A DNA stretch of 60,773 bases from Pseudomonas taeanensis MS-3 (GCF_000498575.2 NZ_AWSQ01000001.1:1634034-1694806), one strand, 5' to 3'. Counted from the first letter of the stretch, positions 1-9,506 are shown. The notes: generated by a model not told the origin, from the letters alone. Made by a program: numbers and translations.

Positions 1-230
1 CGAAAAACCGTATCCCCTCTGAGGGGGGGGGCGGTTTCGGCTGCCCGTCTCTTGAATCATCTCTCCTTTTGCGTATTTCGGCCCATCGTGACCGCTCATC
101 TTTCACATCCTCGGGCCTGAAGTGTTGTCGCTCATGTCCTGTGCGCTGGTTGAGGGCGGTTTTGTTGGTTTATCGAATAACGAGGCCTGAAGCATGCCGT
201 CGCACAACGCTGGCGGGAGGGTCGTGTCGG
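1..230. other. Left-edge non-coding stretch with a GC-rich hairpin
   Basis: No convincing gene is seen before the IS element. The first 40 bases form a nested hairpin: an outer arm cgaaa..ccg pairs with cggtttcg, and an inner CCCCTC pairs with the G-run that follows. It could be a terminator or an end of another element cut by the window edge. No T-tract follows it, so no firm role is claimed. Confidence 0.35.
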
Positions 231-300
231 GGTAATCCCCCCTGAAATCAGTACTCGTCAGAAGTAGAATTTTCTCCTAATTGGATCAAGGAAATTTTGC

Positions 301-567
301 GTGAAGACATCGCGTTTTTCGGACAGCCAGATCATCGCCATCCTCAAGCAGGCCGAGGCCGGCAGCCCAGTTCCTGAGCTGTGCCGCGAGCACGGCATCA
401 GCTCAGCGACCTTCTACAAGTGGCGCGCCAAGTTCGGCGGCATGGACGCTTCATTGATGGCCCGGCTGCGTGAGCTGGAAGAGGAGAACCGCCGCCTCAA
501 GAAGATGTATGCCGAGGAACGCCTGAAGGCCGAAATCATCCAGGAGGCCATGGCAAAAAAGTGGTGA
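301..567 (+). CDS. IS3-family transposase OrfA
   Basis: An 88-residue protein starting at GTG, with an N-terminal helix-turn-helix of the HTH_8/InsE type ([15 protein letters not shown], then [18 protein letters not shown]). A leucine-rich coiled region ([19 protein letters not shown]) follows, typical of OrfA dimerisation. It binds the terminal repeats and is normally joined to OrfB by a programmed -1 frameshift. A slippery heptamer A AAA AAG lies at 555-561 in the correct zero frame, directly before the OrfB frame opens, so an OrfAB fusion would be made if OrfB were intact. Confidence 0.9.
   Translation: MKTSRFSDSQIIAILKQAEAGSPVPELCREHGISSATFYKWRAKFGGMDASLMARLRELEEENRRLKKMYAEERLKAEIIQEAMAKKW
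555..561 (+). promoter_or_regulatory. Programmed -1 frameshift heptamer (A AAA AAG)
   Basis: In the orfA frame the codons read gca aaa aag, giving the canonical X XXY YYZ slippery heptamer. A one-base backward slip leads straight into the orfB frame at 561. This is the usual way IS3-family elements make the full transposase. Confidence 0.7.
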
Positions 568-1388
568 AGCCATCTCGGCGGCGAGAGATGGCGCAGCATG
601 CGGTGCGCTCGGGCCGGGTCAGCATCAAGCAGGCGTGCCTGGCCTTCGAGGTCAGCATCACCTGCTATCGCTACCAGCCTCGGTTGTCCTCGGAAAATAC
701 CGAGATCGCTGATCACCTGATCCGGCTTACACACAACCAATGCAACTGGGGTTTTGGCCTGTGCTTCCTGTATCTGCGCAACGTGAAAGGCTACCGCTGG
801 AATCACAAGCGGATGTACCGGATTTATCGGGAATTGGAGCTGAACCTGCGGATCAAGCCACGCAAGCGCATCGTACGAGAGAAGCCCGAACCACTGGTGG
901 TGCCGGAGGCGGTCAATCACTGCTGGTCGATGGATTTCATGCACGACCAACTGGCTGACGGTCGCAGCTTCCGCCTGTTCAACCTGATCGACGACTTCAA
1001 CCGTGAAGCTCTGGCCATGGATATCGACTTGTCTCTGCCGGCGGAACGCGTCGTGCGCGCACTGGATCAGGTCATCGAGTGGCGCGGCAAGCCACAGGCC
1101 ATTCGCAGCGACAACGGACCGGAGTACATCAGCAGCAAGCTCGTCCTCTGGGCAGAAAAGCACGGCATCCGCCTGGAGCATATCCAGCCTGGCAATCCGC
1201 AGCAGAATGCCTATGTCGAACGCTACAACTGCACCGTGCGCTACGACTGGCTGGGGCACTATCTATTCGAGTCCATCGCCGAGGTGCAGGAACATGCAAC
1301 TCGCTGGGTGTAGACATACAATCACGAGCGACCAAACATGGCGCTAGGAGGCATCACCCCCAAACAGAAGTTGGCCCTAGCAGCCTGA
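561..1388 (+). pseudogene. IS3-family transposase OrfB (DDE), nonsense mutation
   Basis: This is the integrase-core (rve) half of the transposase. The DDE signature is visible: SMDFMHDQ supplies the first Asp, [10 protein letters not shown] the second, and NAYVERYN the Glu. The frame stops at a TAG at 1311-1313, just after EHATRW. Without that stop the same frame continues as TYNHERPNMALGGI..PKQKLALAA to TGA at 1386-1388, the standard IS3 C-terminus. A normal Trp codon (TGG) has evidently become TAG. The catalytic triad is upstream of the stop, so a truncated 250-residue product could still be made, but the lost C-terminal motif is conserved in the family. Confidence 0.85.
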
Positions 1389-1479
1389 CCTCTACTTCTG
1401 GCAAGTACTAAAAATGGGGGGATTACCGGAGATGTCTACGACACTAGGGGCGATTCACCTGGTCTAATTTTACGGCCTG

Positions 1480-2244
1480 CTATGGCTCAGTGATCTCATT
1501 CTGCGCAAGGGACAGTGAATTCAACGTTCGAGTGATCTTGCCCAGATAGTAAGCGGCACTCTCCTGGACCAAGTCCTCTCCATGTTCTAGTAAGCTTCTT
1601 CGAACAAAGTAGTAGTTTCTGCGGCTCGTACTAATAACCTTGCTGTGATTCGGCCAAAGCTCCTCAGTCTTATCAAAGCCATCGATTATTTTTATGTCGA
1701 GTGCCTTGAAGGGATCACTGCTGTTGTCGCTCAAGAAGAACCGCAGTGCCCCGAATGTGCGGGTCTGATAGAGCAAATCCAATCGAGCAAGATTGAGGCT
1801 AAGCGCGTCAAGCGATTCTTGAGCGGGTGACAGTGGTACCGCCGCGTACAGTTGGGCTGCGCGGTTGTCTAGATCGGCGTGGGCCTGGAGAATCAGGTTT
1901 AGCCAGTGCGAATAGCGCGGCTCATCGCTAGACGGCAGCCGCTCAAGTTCGGCGAGAAGCGTTTCCATTATTTCTAACGGCGCTGCTAGTCGTGTATCTC
2001 GTACGGGGTCAACCAGTCCACGTAACTGCTTGAGGCTTTGCCGGTATTCCTCAGCATGGCGAGGATCCCGCCCGCCGTCACGACGATCCACATTGGGGTT
2101 GAAGTGCAGCATCGCGCTGTTGCAGACATCGAATGCCTTGCTGCGGATGGCCTGCAAATCCCGAGCGGATTCGCTAGCGCTGACAAACATGGGCCCGGCG
2201 AGCAGGGCTATCAAAAATACGCGGTTGAACACTCGATTGAGCAT
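1480..2244 (-). CDS. Exported protein of unknown function
   Basis: A 254-residue protein. I chose the ATG at 2244 because AGGA lies just upstream and the product then begins with a clean signal peptide (MLNRVFNRVFLIALLAG, probable cleavage after VSA). The frame could open further upstream, but that would overlap the terminator of the next gene. The mature part is alpha-helical and charged, with no cysteine pair or catalytic motif that I recognise. It lies downstream of, and in the same direction as, the dioxygenase gene but is separated from it by a terminator, so it is probably transcribed alone. Function unknown; a periplasmic role is inferred only from the signal peptide. Confidence 0.6.
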   Translation of the reverse strand: MLNRVFNRVFLIALLAGPMFVSASESARDLQAIRSKAFDVCNSAMLHFNPNVDRRDGGRDPRHAEEYRQSLKQLRGLVDPVRDTRLAAPLEIMETLLAELERLPSSDEPRYSHWLNLILQAHADLDNRAAQLYAAVPLSPAQESLDALSLNLARLDLLYQTRTFGALRFFLSDNSSDPFKALDIKIIDGFDKTEELWPNHSKVISTSRRNYYFVRRSLLEHGEDLVQESAAYYLGKITRTLNSLSLAQNEITEP

Positions 2245-2305
2245 GTGACATCCTGTTTTCTTATTGTGGTCTGGCTTTGCGGTCATTGCTGGACCGTGAT
2301 CCCCC

Positions 2306-2336
2306 AATGAAAAAGCCCCGGTTTCCCAGGGCTTCA
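2306..2336 (-). terminator. Rho-independent terminator after the dioxygenase gene
   Basis: Read on the minus strand, AAGCCC and GGGCTT form a GC-rich stem around a short loop, followed by a run of T. It begins a few bases after the dioxygenase stop codon and separates that operon from the exported protein gene. Confidence 0.8.
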
Positions 2337-2341
2337 ATGGA

Positions 2342-3283
2342 TCAGTGTGGAACATCCGGGCCTGGCCCGCCTGGTGACCACTTTGGGCGATGCTCGAAAA
2401 GGAAGTACTGCGACGTGTCAGCACTGATCGGCGCTTCGCGGGCCGCCCAGCTGTCGTCATGCAAGTCCATATCGGCGTCGTATTCGACGTGGCAACCCAG
2501 CGGGCTATTGAAGTACCAGAACCAGTTCGAACCGAACTGATGACGGCCCGGCCCCCAGAACGACTGGTATCCTTTCTCGACGAAGCGGTAGCCCGCCATC
2601 ATCACTTCAGTTGGCCCGCCCATGTGGAACGTGAAGTGCTCGATACCCTTCATGAATGGCGGCGTCTCGATCATGAACAGTGTGTGGTGGTCCAGGGTGC
2701 CGGCCGGGCGTAGGAACGGCCCGACACCGACAAAACGGTCGGTGCAGACGAAGCCTAGACGCGCGTAAAAGGCTTCGGCCTTTGCGGCATCCGGTACAAA
2801 GTAGACGACGTGCGACAGGCTGCGCGGTAGCGCAGGCATGTCTTGGGTTGCGCCTAGTGCGTTTGCGGGGCGCTGCGGCTTGTCGCCGGGCGCGTTGACG
2901 CGCTCGGCGGGCAGGTCAATCGTGCGGCGTTGGCAGAGCTGGAAACCGAGCGCGAAGCCCATGTCGTCGACACAGCGCAATACACCGTCGGTGCCGCGGG
3001 TGATGCTGCGATCCTTCGACAGTTCCTGTTCGATGGCCTGCAGCGCCTGCTCGTCGGCAACGCCGTAGACGGTTTCGCGCAGCATAGTGGAGGTTTCCAT
3101 CGCGGCCGGGAGGCTTGGGTCTGCACGGTGGCGGATGACCACGCCGGTGCCGTCGAGCGCCTCGAAGCGACCGCCCTTGTCGGTCAGATCAATGGGCTTG
3201 AGGCCATAGTCGGTCATGTACTGGCAGCAGGCTTCGACGTCGTCGACGCCGAAGACCAGGTAATCGGGTCCGATGATGTTCAC
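2342..3283 (-). CDS. Two-domain extradiol ring-cleavage dioxygenase (VOC family)
   Basis: A 313-residue type I extradiol dioxygenase built from two VOC/glyoxalase modules (about residues 5-130 and 165-300). The C-terminal module holds the likely 2-His-1-Glu iron site: His in LSHVVYFV, His in IEHFTFHMGG and Glu in CHVEYDAD. The family cleaves catechol-type rings next to the two hydroxyls using Fe(II) and O2. The start is a GTG at 3283, preceded by AGAGGAAAT; no ATG fits, and the next upstream codons overlap the hydrolase gene. It lies 22 bases behind an alpha/beta hydrolase gene on the same strand, a pairing typical of cleavage followed by hydrolysis of the product. The substrate is not given by sequence; a bulky catechol such as an oxidised flavonoid or biaryl ring is an inference. 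Confidence 0.88.
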   Translation of the reverse strand: MNIIGPDYLVFGVDDVEACCQYMTDYGLKPIDLTDKGGRFEALDGTGVVIRHRADPSLPAAMETSTMLRETVYGVADEQALQAIEQELSKDRSITRGTDGVLRCVDDMGFALGFQLCQRRTIDLPAERVNAPGDKPQRPANALGATQDMPALPRSLSHVVYFVPDAAKAEAFYARLGFVCTDRFVGVGPFLRPAGTLDHHTLFMIETPPFMKGIEHFTFHMGGPTEVMMAGYRFVEKGYQSFWGPGRHQFGSNWFWYFNSPLGCHVEYDADMDLHDDSWAAREAPISADTSQYFLFEHRPKWSPGGPGPDVPH

Positions 3284-3305
3284 GGGCAATTTCCTCTTGT
3301 TCTTG

Positions 3306-4463
3306 TTAGGCGACGTGGCCGCCAAGGGTTTCCGCGATCCAGTCGGCGATGAGGTGGCCGGCGTTGATCGGGTTGTCAAAGCTGGAGTGCTGCACGCCGC
3401 CTTCACGATCGGTGAAGATTTTCAGTTCACGCTTGGGGCTATTGACCAGTTGCTCGTAGGTGCGATGGGCCCACTTGAGCGGGATCTGTGAGTCCTTTTC
3501 GCCGTGGGTGACGAGGAACGGGACCTTGATGCGCTCGACGACGCCGTCGAGGTGGACGCTCTCGGCGATCTGCATGAATTCCTCGGTGTCTTTGCCGCCC
3601 CAAACCCAGCGCACGTGATCCCAGTAATGTGGCACCGGGAAGTCACCTTCCTTCTCCAGGCGACGCTTTTGCACGTCACGCCAATCGTGGTTGGCCCCCC
3701 AGATCACGCCGCAGGCGTAACGCGGCTCCATGGCCACTACGCGTGGGCAGTAGTAGCCGCCGAGTGATACACCTTCGCAGCCGATGCGCTTGGCATCGAT
3801 GTCGGCACGGGCGGCGAGCCAGTCGAACACCACGCTGCCCCAATGCTCGGCGTCGTAGCGGGCCTTCATATCATGCAGGCGTAATGCTTCGCCGGTGCCG
3901 GGCTGGTCAATCAGTAGCGAGGCGACGCCGCGCTTGGCCAGCCAGAAGGGTAGGCCGACGCGGTATTTCATTTCCTTGGTCGAATCCAGTCCGTTGAGTT
4001 GCACCATCACCGGTTGCGGACCCTCAACACCCTCTGCGCGCACATACAGGGCGGAGATCACCTTACCTTCGTAGGGGATTTCGACACGCTCGCAGTTTTC
4101 TTTCGACAGTTGGATACCGCGCGCAAACACGTCAAGGAAGCGTTGGTAAAGCTCCAGTCGTCCTGGCGCGCCGTGCGCTTGCAGACGCTCGCAGGTCAGG
4201 TAGTAAGTGGCGGCACGGTTGTACTTCTCGCCGGCGGAAAGCAGGTGGCCCTTGGCTTCATCTTCCTGCGCCATGTCGAACAGTTTGTCGGCCATCTTGG
4301 ACCAGGTCTCGCGGAAGGCGCGGGTACCGGATGCATCCGGCTGCTTGGCTGCGTCCTGTAGCGGTTCACACATCTCGACGATCTCACCCATTTTCGCGCC
4401 CATCTCGATGGCGAGGTCGACGGAGAGATTCCATACGTAGTTGGTGGGGAAATAACGGAACAT
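3306..4463 (-). CDS. Alpha/beta hydrolase, C-C bond hydrolase type
   Basis: A 385-residue protein with a helical N-terminal domain (about 1-125) and a C-terminal alpha/beta-hydrolase fold. The nucleophile elbow is GVSLGG (Ser about 230), with the acid likely in THGEKDSQIP and the His in GVQHSSF. The size and helical N-domain match the 2,6-dihydroxypseudooxynicotine hydrolase/FrsA-like group, members of which split C-C bonds of vinylogous diketones. AGAAAGGAAAA precedes the ATG. It is the first gene of an operon with the extradiol dioxygenase and probably hydrolyses the ring-cleavage product or an acyl-phenol. Substrate assignment is inference. Confidence 0.85.
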   Translation of the reverse strand: MFRYFPTNYVWNLSVDLAIEMGAKMGEIVEMCEPLQDAAKQPDASGTRAFRETWSKMADKLFDMAQEDEAKGHLLSAGEKYNRAATYYLTCERLQAHGAPGRLELYQRFLDVFARGIQLSKENCERVEIPYEGKVISALYVRAEGVEGPQPVMVQLNGLDSTKEMKYRVGLPFWLAKRGVASLLIDQPGTGEALRLHDMKARYDAEHWGSVVFDWLAARADIDAKRIGCEGVSLGGYYCPRVVAMEPRYACGVIWGANHDWRDVQKRRLEKEGDFPVPHYWDHVRWVWGGKDTEEFMQIAESVHLDGVVERIKVPFLVTHGEKDSQIPLKWAHRTYEQLVNSPKRELKIFTDREGGVQHSSFDNPINAGHLIADWIAETLGGHVA

Positions 4464-5068
4464 CGGTTGTTTTCCTTTCTAGTTTCTAGTTGTTTTTCGG
4501 CTTGCCCGGTAGGTGGCGCTCTTGCAGGGGCGCGGTTTCAAACGCGAGGGCTAATGCCTCGGCTTTGTCTGGTACTGAGCATAAGGGTGAAGTTAGGCGG
4601 CCCTCATCTGAGGAGTGGCGTTCCAGGTCAATTCGTGCTTGGCGGGGCCGAGCAAGGCTGCCGCACATGGCAGGAAAATCGCACGCGTACCTGGTGGGCA
4701 CAAATCGCTTGTAAGGATGGGAGGCATCGGTAAACGCGATACCTATTGAGTGATCGTTCGCCTAGCGCGGCTATTTCCTGGAGGGTTCGAGGAGGGTATT
4801 CAACCTATCCGCGTTTGCGATGGCTAGCATCGCCATTGGTGATTAGCCGAGCGGGGCGTGCACTGGGTAGGCTCCAGGCGCTTCGAAGAACAAGAAGAAG
4901 ACCTCATATGCTCAGCTCGCCATGGCGCCCCACGGCACCAACTCTCAGGTGCAGCCTCGTCCCGCCGCAGGCATTGCGGCTTATGCTTCCTACGACCGAT
5001 CAAGCCCTCATCCGCCACGACACCGCGGCGACCTGCACTTCTCTTTCGTTGCGCAAAAGGTGGTCCCT
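4464..5068. other. 605-bp divergent intergenic region
   Basis: This region lies between the hydrolase operon (leftward) and the chemoreceptor gene (rightward) and must hold both promoters. A 12-bp palindrome CCTCATCTGAGG is at 4602-4613, a possible regulator site. Frames open here but lack ribosome sites and recognisable protein patterns, so I call no gene. Confidence 0.4.
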
Positions 5069-7003
5069 ATGATGGCTCGTGTACTGGGCAACCTGTCTGT
5101 GGGCACCAAGTTGTCGCTCGGTTTCGGCTTGGTGCTGTTATCTACCCTAGGAGTTGCAGCGACGGCGTTTTATGCCTTCAATATGCTCGAAGCACGAGCC
5201 GAGAAGACGCGCGACGTGGCATCCGTCGAGTCGCTGATGCTGCAAGCGCGGGTAGCGGTAAAAGCGTTCGGCCTGGAGTTGGCTGAGGAGGAGGCCAGCA
5301 AGGTTGCGGGCCTCACCGGTGAGCTCGTCTCTTTGTTACAAAAACCTCCAGCAGATACCGGGCAGGGCGATTCCATAGAGGCGGCAAGCACTTATCTCGC
5401 CCAGTTCGAGCGGTACGCCCAAGCCCAGCGCGATGCCCGCGCGGCGCGCTTGCGCATGCAGCAGGCGGCCCAGGCGCTTGGCGAGCGATTCACCGTGGTG
5501 GTGTTGGATCAGCTCGACGCGGTCAACCTGCTCGCCGAGCAGGCGCAGCCGGCTGATTCGGTGCGCATGCTGCAGCTTGAACAAGCCTCAATGTTGCGTG
5601 ACAAGCTGGCAAACCTGCGTGACAGCGAACTCTATTTTACCCTGGACGGCAGCACCCAGGTGCGCAACGACTGGGAGACGCGGATGATGGACCTGCGCTC
5701 GTACATGGAAAACTTAGCGCGGCGGCTCGAAGGTGTGGAGCAGGAATCGCTGACCCAGGCGAGTGCGGCGCTGGGCGAATACCGCTCCGCGTTCGAACGT
5801 TTTGCCGCAAGCCGTGCGCAAACCACCGATAGCCAGGCGGCGATGAATGTCGCAGCGGACAAAGTGACCGCTCTGCTTGGCGCGGCCCGCGCCGCGCAGG
5901 TGCTGGCCTCGCAGGCGATGAGTCAGCGGGTATCCCGGTTGCTTGGGGGGATTGTGCTACTGGCGCTCAGCTTCGGCATCGGCGCTAGCCTGTTGATTCG
6001 CCACTTGATTCTACAACCGCTGCGTCAGGCTGTTGATCTTACCCGGCGCGTGGCATCGGGCGATCTCAGCGCACAAATCGATGCGTCTGGACGGCGTGAT
6101 GAGCTGGGTCAGTTGCTCACCAGCGTCGGGGTGATGCTCGACAGCCTGCGCGGGCTGGTCGGGCGGATCGGTCAGGGTGTTGGGCAGCTGAACCAAGCCG
6201 CCAACGGTCTGATGCAGGTGACCGAGCGTACTCGTCAGGGCGTTGAGTTGCAGCGTGAGGAGACTGAATTGGCGGCCACCGCTATGCAACAGATGGCCTC
6301 CACCGCGCAAGACGTCGCGCGCAACGCCAGCGAGACCCGCGACGCAGTCGAGCAGGCTGATAGTCAGGCGCGCAAGGGTGAAGAGTTGGTGCGTCAGGCG
6401 ACGACCAAGATCGATCACCTGGCCCAGGAAATGAGCGGGTGTTCCGAGGCGATGGGCTCGCTGCTCAACGAAAGCACGGCTATCGGTAAGGTACTCGATG
6501 TGATCAATGCCCTGGCCGGGCAGACCAATCTGCTGGCCCTGAATGCTGCGATTGAAGCGGCACGTGCCGGCGAAAACGGTCGTGGTTTCGCTGTGGTGGC
6601 GGACGAGGTACGCAACCTGGCGCGGCGCACACAAGCCTCTACCGATGACATCGCCGCCATCATCCAGCAGCTGCGAACCGTAGCCGAGCAGGCGGCCAGT
6701 CGCCTGCAGGGGAGTCAGGCGCTGACCGGCGAAAGCGTGGTGCTTGCCGCACAGGCGTCACAAGCACTGCAGGAAATTGCCGCGGCGGTGTCGACAGTGG
6801 AGCAGATGAGTCAGCAGATTGCCGCAGCGGCCGAAGAGCAGAGTGCGGTGGCTGAACAGGTTGGCGAAAGTATGGAGCGGGTACGGGCGGTCGCGGAGCA
6901 GAGTACCGAGGCGAGCGGGTTGCTGGAGGCCTCGGTACGCGAGCTCGAACAGGTGGGCGGCGCGCTCAACTCGGCGGTTGGAGATTTTCGGACCACGGCC
7001 TGA
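5069..7003 (+). CDS. Methyl-accepting chemotaxis protein with HBM-type sensor
   Basis: The frame is open upstream, but the ATG at 5069, preceded by AAGGTGG, gives the normal chemoreceptor N-terminus (644 residues). TM1 is near residues 14-36 and TM2 near 290-312. The roughly 250-residue helical region between them is the size of a helical bimodular (HBM) ligand domain. A HAMP domain follows, then the methylation helices and the hairpin tip motif ([30 protein letters not shown]). The C-terminus ends without a CheR-tethering pentapeptide. It senses a ligand in the periplasm and signals to CheA/CheW. Its position beside the catabolic genes suggests chemotaxis to the pathway substrate, but known HBM ligands are diverse (organic acids, aromatics). 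Confidence 0.9.
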   Translation: MMARVLGNLSVGTKLSLGFGLVLLSTLGVAATAFYAFNMLEARAEKTRDVASVESLMLQARVAVKAFGLELAEEEASKVAGLTGELVSLLQKPPADTGQGDSIEAASTYLAQFERYAQAQRDARAARLRMQQAAQALGERFTVVVLDQLDAVNLLAEQAQPADSVRMLQLEQASMLRDKLANLRDSELYFTLDGSTQVRNDWETRMMDLRSYMENLARRLEGVEQESLTQASAALGEYRSAFERFAASRAQTTDSQAAMNVAADKVTALLGAARAAQVLASQAMSQRVSRLLGGIVLLALSFGIGASLLIRHLILQPLRQAVDLTRRVASGDLSAQIDASGRRDELGQLLTSVGVMLDSLRGLVGRIGQGVGQLNQAANGLMQVTERTRQGVELQREETELAATAMQQMASTAQDVARNASETRDAVEQADSQARKGEELVRQATTKIDHLAQEMSGCSEAMGSLLNESTAIGKVLDVINALAGQTNLLALNAAIEAARAGENGRGFAVVADEVRNLARRTQASTDDIAAIIQQLRTVAEQAASRLQGSQALTGESVVLAAQASQALQEIAAAVSTVEQMSQQIAAAAEEQSAVAEQVGESMERVRAVAEQSTEASGLLEASVRELEQVGGALNSAVGDFRTTA

Positions 7004-7062
7004 CGCTGGTTCGCAAGCGGGGGAGGGGCAGGTCGATCATGCGCGCTAGCCTCCAGCTGTTT

Positions 7063-8004
7063 TCAGGTAGGCATAGAAATTTCGTAGGGCTCGCAGGGCG
7101 GCATCGCCTGGGCGGTCTTGATGATCTGTTCGCGCACCCAGCGCAGCATTGGGTCGCGGTCCATGCTGCGATGCCACACCAGATGCTCCTGCATCAATGG
7201 CAGCGGAACAGGCGTCGGGATGATCCTCAGTGGGTAATGCTGCGCATATAGCTCGGCCAGCCGCCGGTGCATGGTGACGATGCGCTCGGTCCCGACCACC
7301 AGCTGTGGCAGAGTGTTGAAGTCGTGGGTAATGACTTCAAGCCGACGCGTGCATTTGTACTGGCTCATGAAAAAATCTTCGATGGTGATGCGCCTGCTGC
7401 GACCGAGGCCCACGGTGATGTGGCCCATCTCCAAGTATTGCTCAATCGAGATGCGTTCGCCCACGGTCTTATTGCCAGCCCAAACCACACATACGTGTTC
7501 CTCCTCAAACAGCAAATGCGAGGGATGGCTCTCGGTGAGGTAATGCTCGGGAATGATCAGCATTTCTACAGCGCCTCGCGTCAGTAAGTCGAAGGCTGTG
7601 TCGCCAAATGCCAGCATTTCGAAGGTGATATGCGGCGCCTGTTCGGCGATCTGCTGAAACGCCTTGGCGAGCATGACGCTGATGACATAGTCCGACGCGG
7701 CTATGCGGAAATGCCGCTTGCTCTCCGCCGGCTGATGGACCGGCCTGGCGGTAATTGAGGACTGTATAGTCATCAGTACTTCCCTAACGGGAAGCTCCAG
7801 CTCCCTGGCCAGTGGCGTGGGCATCATCTTGCGCCCGACCTGGACTAGCAGATCGTCATCGAAATAAGTCCGCAGCCTCGCCAGCACACCGCTCGTAGCC
7901 GATTGGGTCATGTGCAGGCGAGTCGCCGCGTGGGTGATGTTCTGTTCTTCCAGCAGCACATCAAGGGCGACCAGTAAATTAAGATCGAGATGGTGAAAGC
8001 GCAT
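7063..8004 (-). CDS. LysR-family regulator, NodD/NahR-like group
   Basis: A 313-residue LysR protein. The start at 8004 (MRFHHLDLNLLVALDVLL) is chosen because NodD-type regulators begin this way; an upstream ATG would add 14 residues. The winged HTH spans about residues 5-65 (THAATRLHMTQSATSGVLAR), followed by the linker helix and the periplasmic-binding-like effector domain. It is divergent from the FAD monooxygenase gene, with a LysR-like inverted repeat between them. By family precedent it would respond to an aromatic or flavonoid-like inducer; the naringenin regulator FdeR and NodD belong to the same group. The second intact LysR (32935) and the dead one (12.7 kb) are of the same type. 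Confidence 0.9.
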   Translation of the reverse strand: MRFHHLDLNLLVALDVLLEEQNITHAATRLHMTQSATSGVLARLRTYFDDDLLVQVGRKMMPTPLARELELPVREVLMTIQSSITARPVHQPAESKRHFRIAASDYVISVMLAKAFQQIAEQAPHITFEMLAFGDTAFDLLTRGAVEMLIIPEHYLTESHPSHLLFEEEHVCVVWAGNKTVGERISIEQYLEMGHITVGLGRSRRITIEDFFMSQYKCTRRLEVITHDFNTLPQLVVGTERIVTMHRRLAELYAQHYPLRIIPTPVPLPLMQEHLVWHRSMDRDPMLRWVREQIIKTAQAMPPCEPYEISMPT

Positions 8005-8048
8005 CGCGGTAAGCCTTTTAATATTTATTTTCGCGATACTTTCCATTC

Positions 8049-8065
8049 TGACTCACGATTAGTCA
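8049..8065. promoter_or_regulatory. Inverted repeat, candidate LysR binding site
   Basis: TGACT-N7-AGTCA is a perfect interrupted palindrome in the gap between the divergent lysR (starts 8004) and monooxygenase (starts 8262) genes. The size and position fit a LysR recognition site, which would serve both autoregulation and activation of the monooxygenase operon. Confidence 0.5.
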
Positions 8066-8261
8066 AATTCCTTCCCCCGCCCTAGTTTGTGTTTACAACG
8101 AACGTATGTAAGCAGCGACTTCTTGCACTGCGCAATACGGTCTCGTACGAACGTCCGTCGAATACAAACGTTGCGCAGTTACCGATTTCGGGTGTTGGCT
8201 GTTTGTGACGTTTGAGCCCGACGGCATCGCTCAGCAGATAACAAGAACAAGGGAAAGCATC

Positions 8262-9386
8262 ATGCATGAAGTAAAGAAGGTTCTGATCGTCGGTGGCGGG
8301 ATCGGTGGCCTATGCGCCGCCATTGCGTTGCGCCGCGAAGGGGTGCAGGTCGATCTGGTTGAGCTTAAGTCCGAGTGGACAGTCTACGGGGTCGGCATCA
8401 TCCAGCAGAGCAACGTGGTCCGCGAAATGGCACGGCTCGGCGTGCTGGATACGTATCTGAAGGCCGGCTACGCCTTCGAGGATGTATGCATCTACAACCT
8501 GCAAGGCAACCAGCTCGCGCGTATCCCTGGCCAGCGTCTAGCCGGGCCTGATTATCCGGCCAACATGGGCGTCTCGCGTTTGGCGCTGCATCAGGTGCTC
8601 TCCGAGAGCGCGATGGACCTCGGTGCACACATCCGGCTGGGAACTACGGTCGAGCGTCTGGAACAGGACGCCGCGGGCGTAGACATCGAATTCACCGACG
8701 GCAGTAAAGGTCGTTACGACTTAGTGGTTGGTGCCGATGGCATCTATTCTAAGATCCGTCAGATGCTGTTCGGCGACCAATACACGCCGCGCTTCACCGG
8801 CCAGGCCGTGTGGCGCTACAACTTCCCGCGTCACCCCAGTATTGATCATCTGGCGAGCTACCAGGGCGTCGACGGCAACGCGGGGCTGGTCCCGCTCGGC
8901 GAGAACCTGATGTACATGTTTTCCACCTCGCACGAGCCGGATAACCCGTGGATGGATCCGAACAAGCTGGCCGAGCTGATGCGCGATCGCATCAAGAATA
9001 TTGGCGGGCTAGTCGGCGAACTGCGCGATCAGATTACCGATAACAGCCAAGTTGTCTACAAACCCATGGAAGTGTTGTTCGTCAACGAACCCTGGTTCCA
9101 TGGCCGAGTGATCCTGATCGGCGACGCCGCCCATGCCACGACTCCGCATCTGGGGCAGGGCGCTGGCATGGCCATTGAGGACGCCATCGTGCTGAGTGAC
9201 GAGGTGCGTGGTGCGGACTCCATCGAAATCAAGCTTGGCCGCTTCATGCAGAGGCGTTTCGACCGCTGCAAGTACATCGCAGAGCAATCAGTCCTCGCCG
9301 GTGAGAAGGAGATGGCTCACGACCACGCCTTCGATCGGGTCGGGATGGTCAAAGAAATGCTCAAACTGACCGCTCAGCCGATCTGA
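8262..9386 (+). CDS. FAD-dependent aromatic monooxygenase (class A)
   Basis: A 374-residue single-component flavoprotein hydroxylase. The FAD dinucleotide fold is at the N-terminus (VLIVGGGIGGLCAAIALRRE), the DG motif at LVVGADGIYSKIR (about residue 155), and the second FAD motif at RVILIGDAAHATTPHLGQG (about 280). The start at 8262 follows AAGGGAAAG. The family uses NAD(P)H and O2 to hydroxylate activated aromatic rings, usually phenols. Placed with a NodD-like regulator and near an extradiol dioxygenase, it may make the catechol which that dioxygenase cleaves, as FdeE and FdeC do in naringenin breakdown. The link is inference; the two genes are 4 kb apart and divergent. Confidence 0.88.
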   Translation: MHEVKKVLIVGGGIGGLCAAIALRREGVQVDLVELKSEWTVYGVGIIQQSNVVREMARLGVLDTYLKAGYAFEDVCIYNLQGNQLARIPGQRLAGPDYPANMGVSRLALHQVLSESAMDLGAHIRLGTTVERLEQDAAGVDIEFTDGSKGRYDLVVGADGIYSKIRQMLFGDQYTPRFTGQAVWRYNFPRHPSIDHLASYQGVDGNAGLVPLGENLMYMFSTSHEPDNPWMDPNKLAELMRDRIKNIGGLVGELRDQITDNSQVVYKPMEVLFVNEPWFHGRVILIGDAAHATTPHLGQGAGMAIEDAIVLSDEVRGADSIEIKLGRFMQRRFDRCKYIAEQSVLAGEKEMAHDHAFDRVGMVKEMLKLTAQPI

Positions 9387-9506
9387 TCGCTAGCAGGCGC
9401 AGGACGTGTCTGCCAGCTAAGGAGCTACTCCTGCCTGGCGCTGCGAGCCAGCGAAGGCAGGGGGGTTACAAAAGGTTAATCAAAACAAAAACAAGAGGGT
9501 TCTGTC

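Larger units (their letters stand above)
231..1427 (+). mobile_element. IS3-family insertion sequence (two-ORF type), inactive
   Basis: The element carries the orfA/orfB arrangement of IS3-family elements. Imperfect terminal inverted repeats are visible: the left end starts GGTAATCCCCCC and continues to AGAAGTAGA, and the right end, read on the other strand, starts with the same 12 bases and also ends in AGAAGTAGA about 37 bases in. No clear target duplication could be read, as the flanks tcgg and ggag do not match. The orfB stop makes this copy unlikely to move by itself. Confidence 0.85.

Noticed and set aside
414..1259. 281-codon minus-strand frame inside the IS3 element
   Set aside because: Shadow of orfA/orfB; composition is typical of an antisense frame.
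4858..5286. 142-codon frame overlapping the chemoreceptor start
   Set aside because: Arg/Ser-rich, no ribosome site, and mostly inside the real chemoreceptor gene in another frame.
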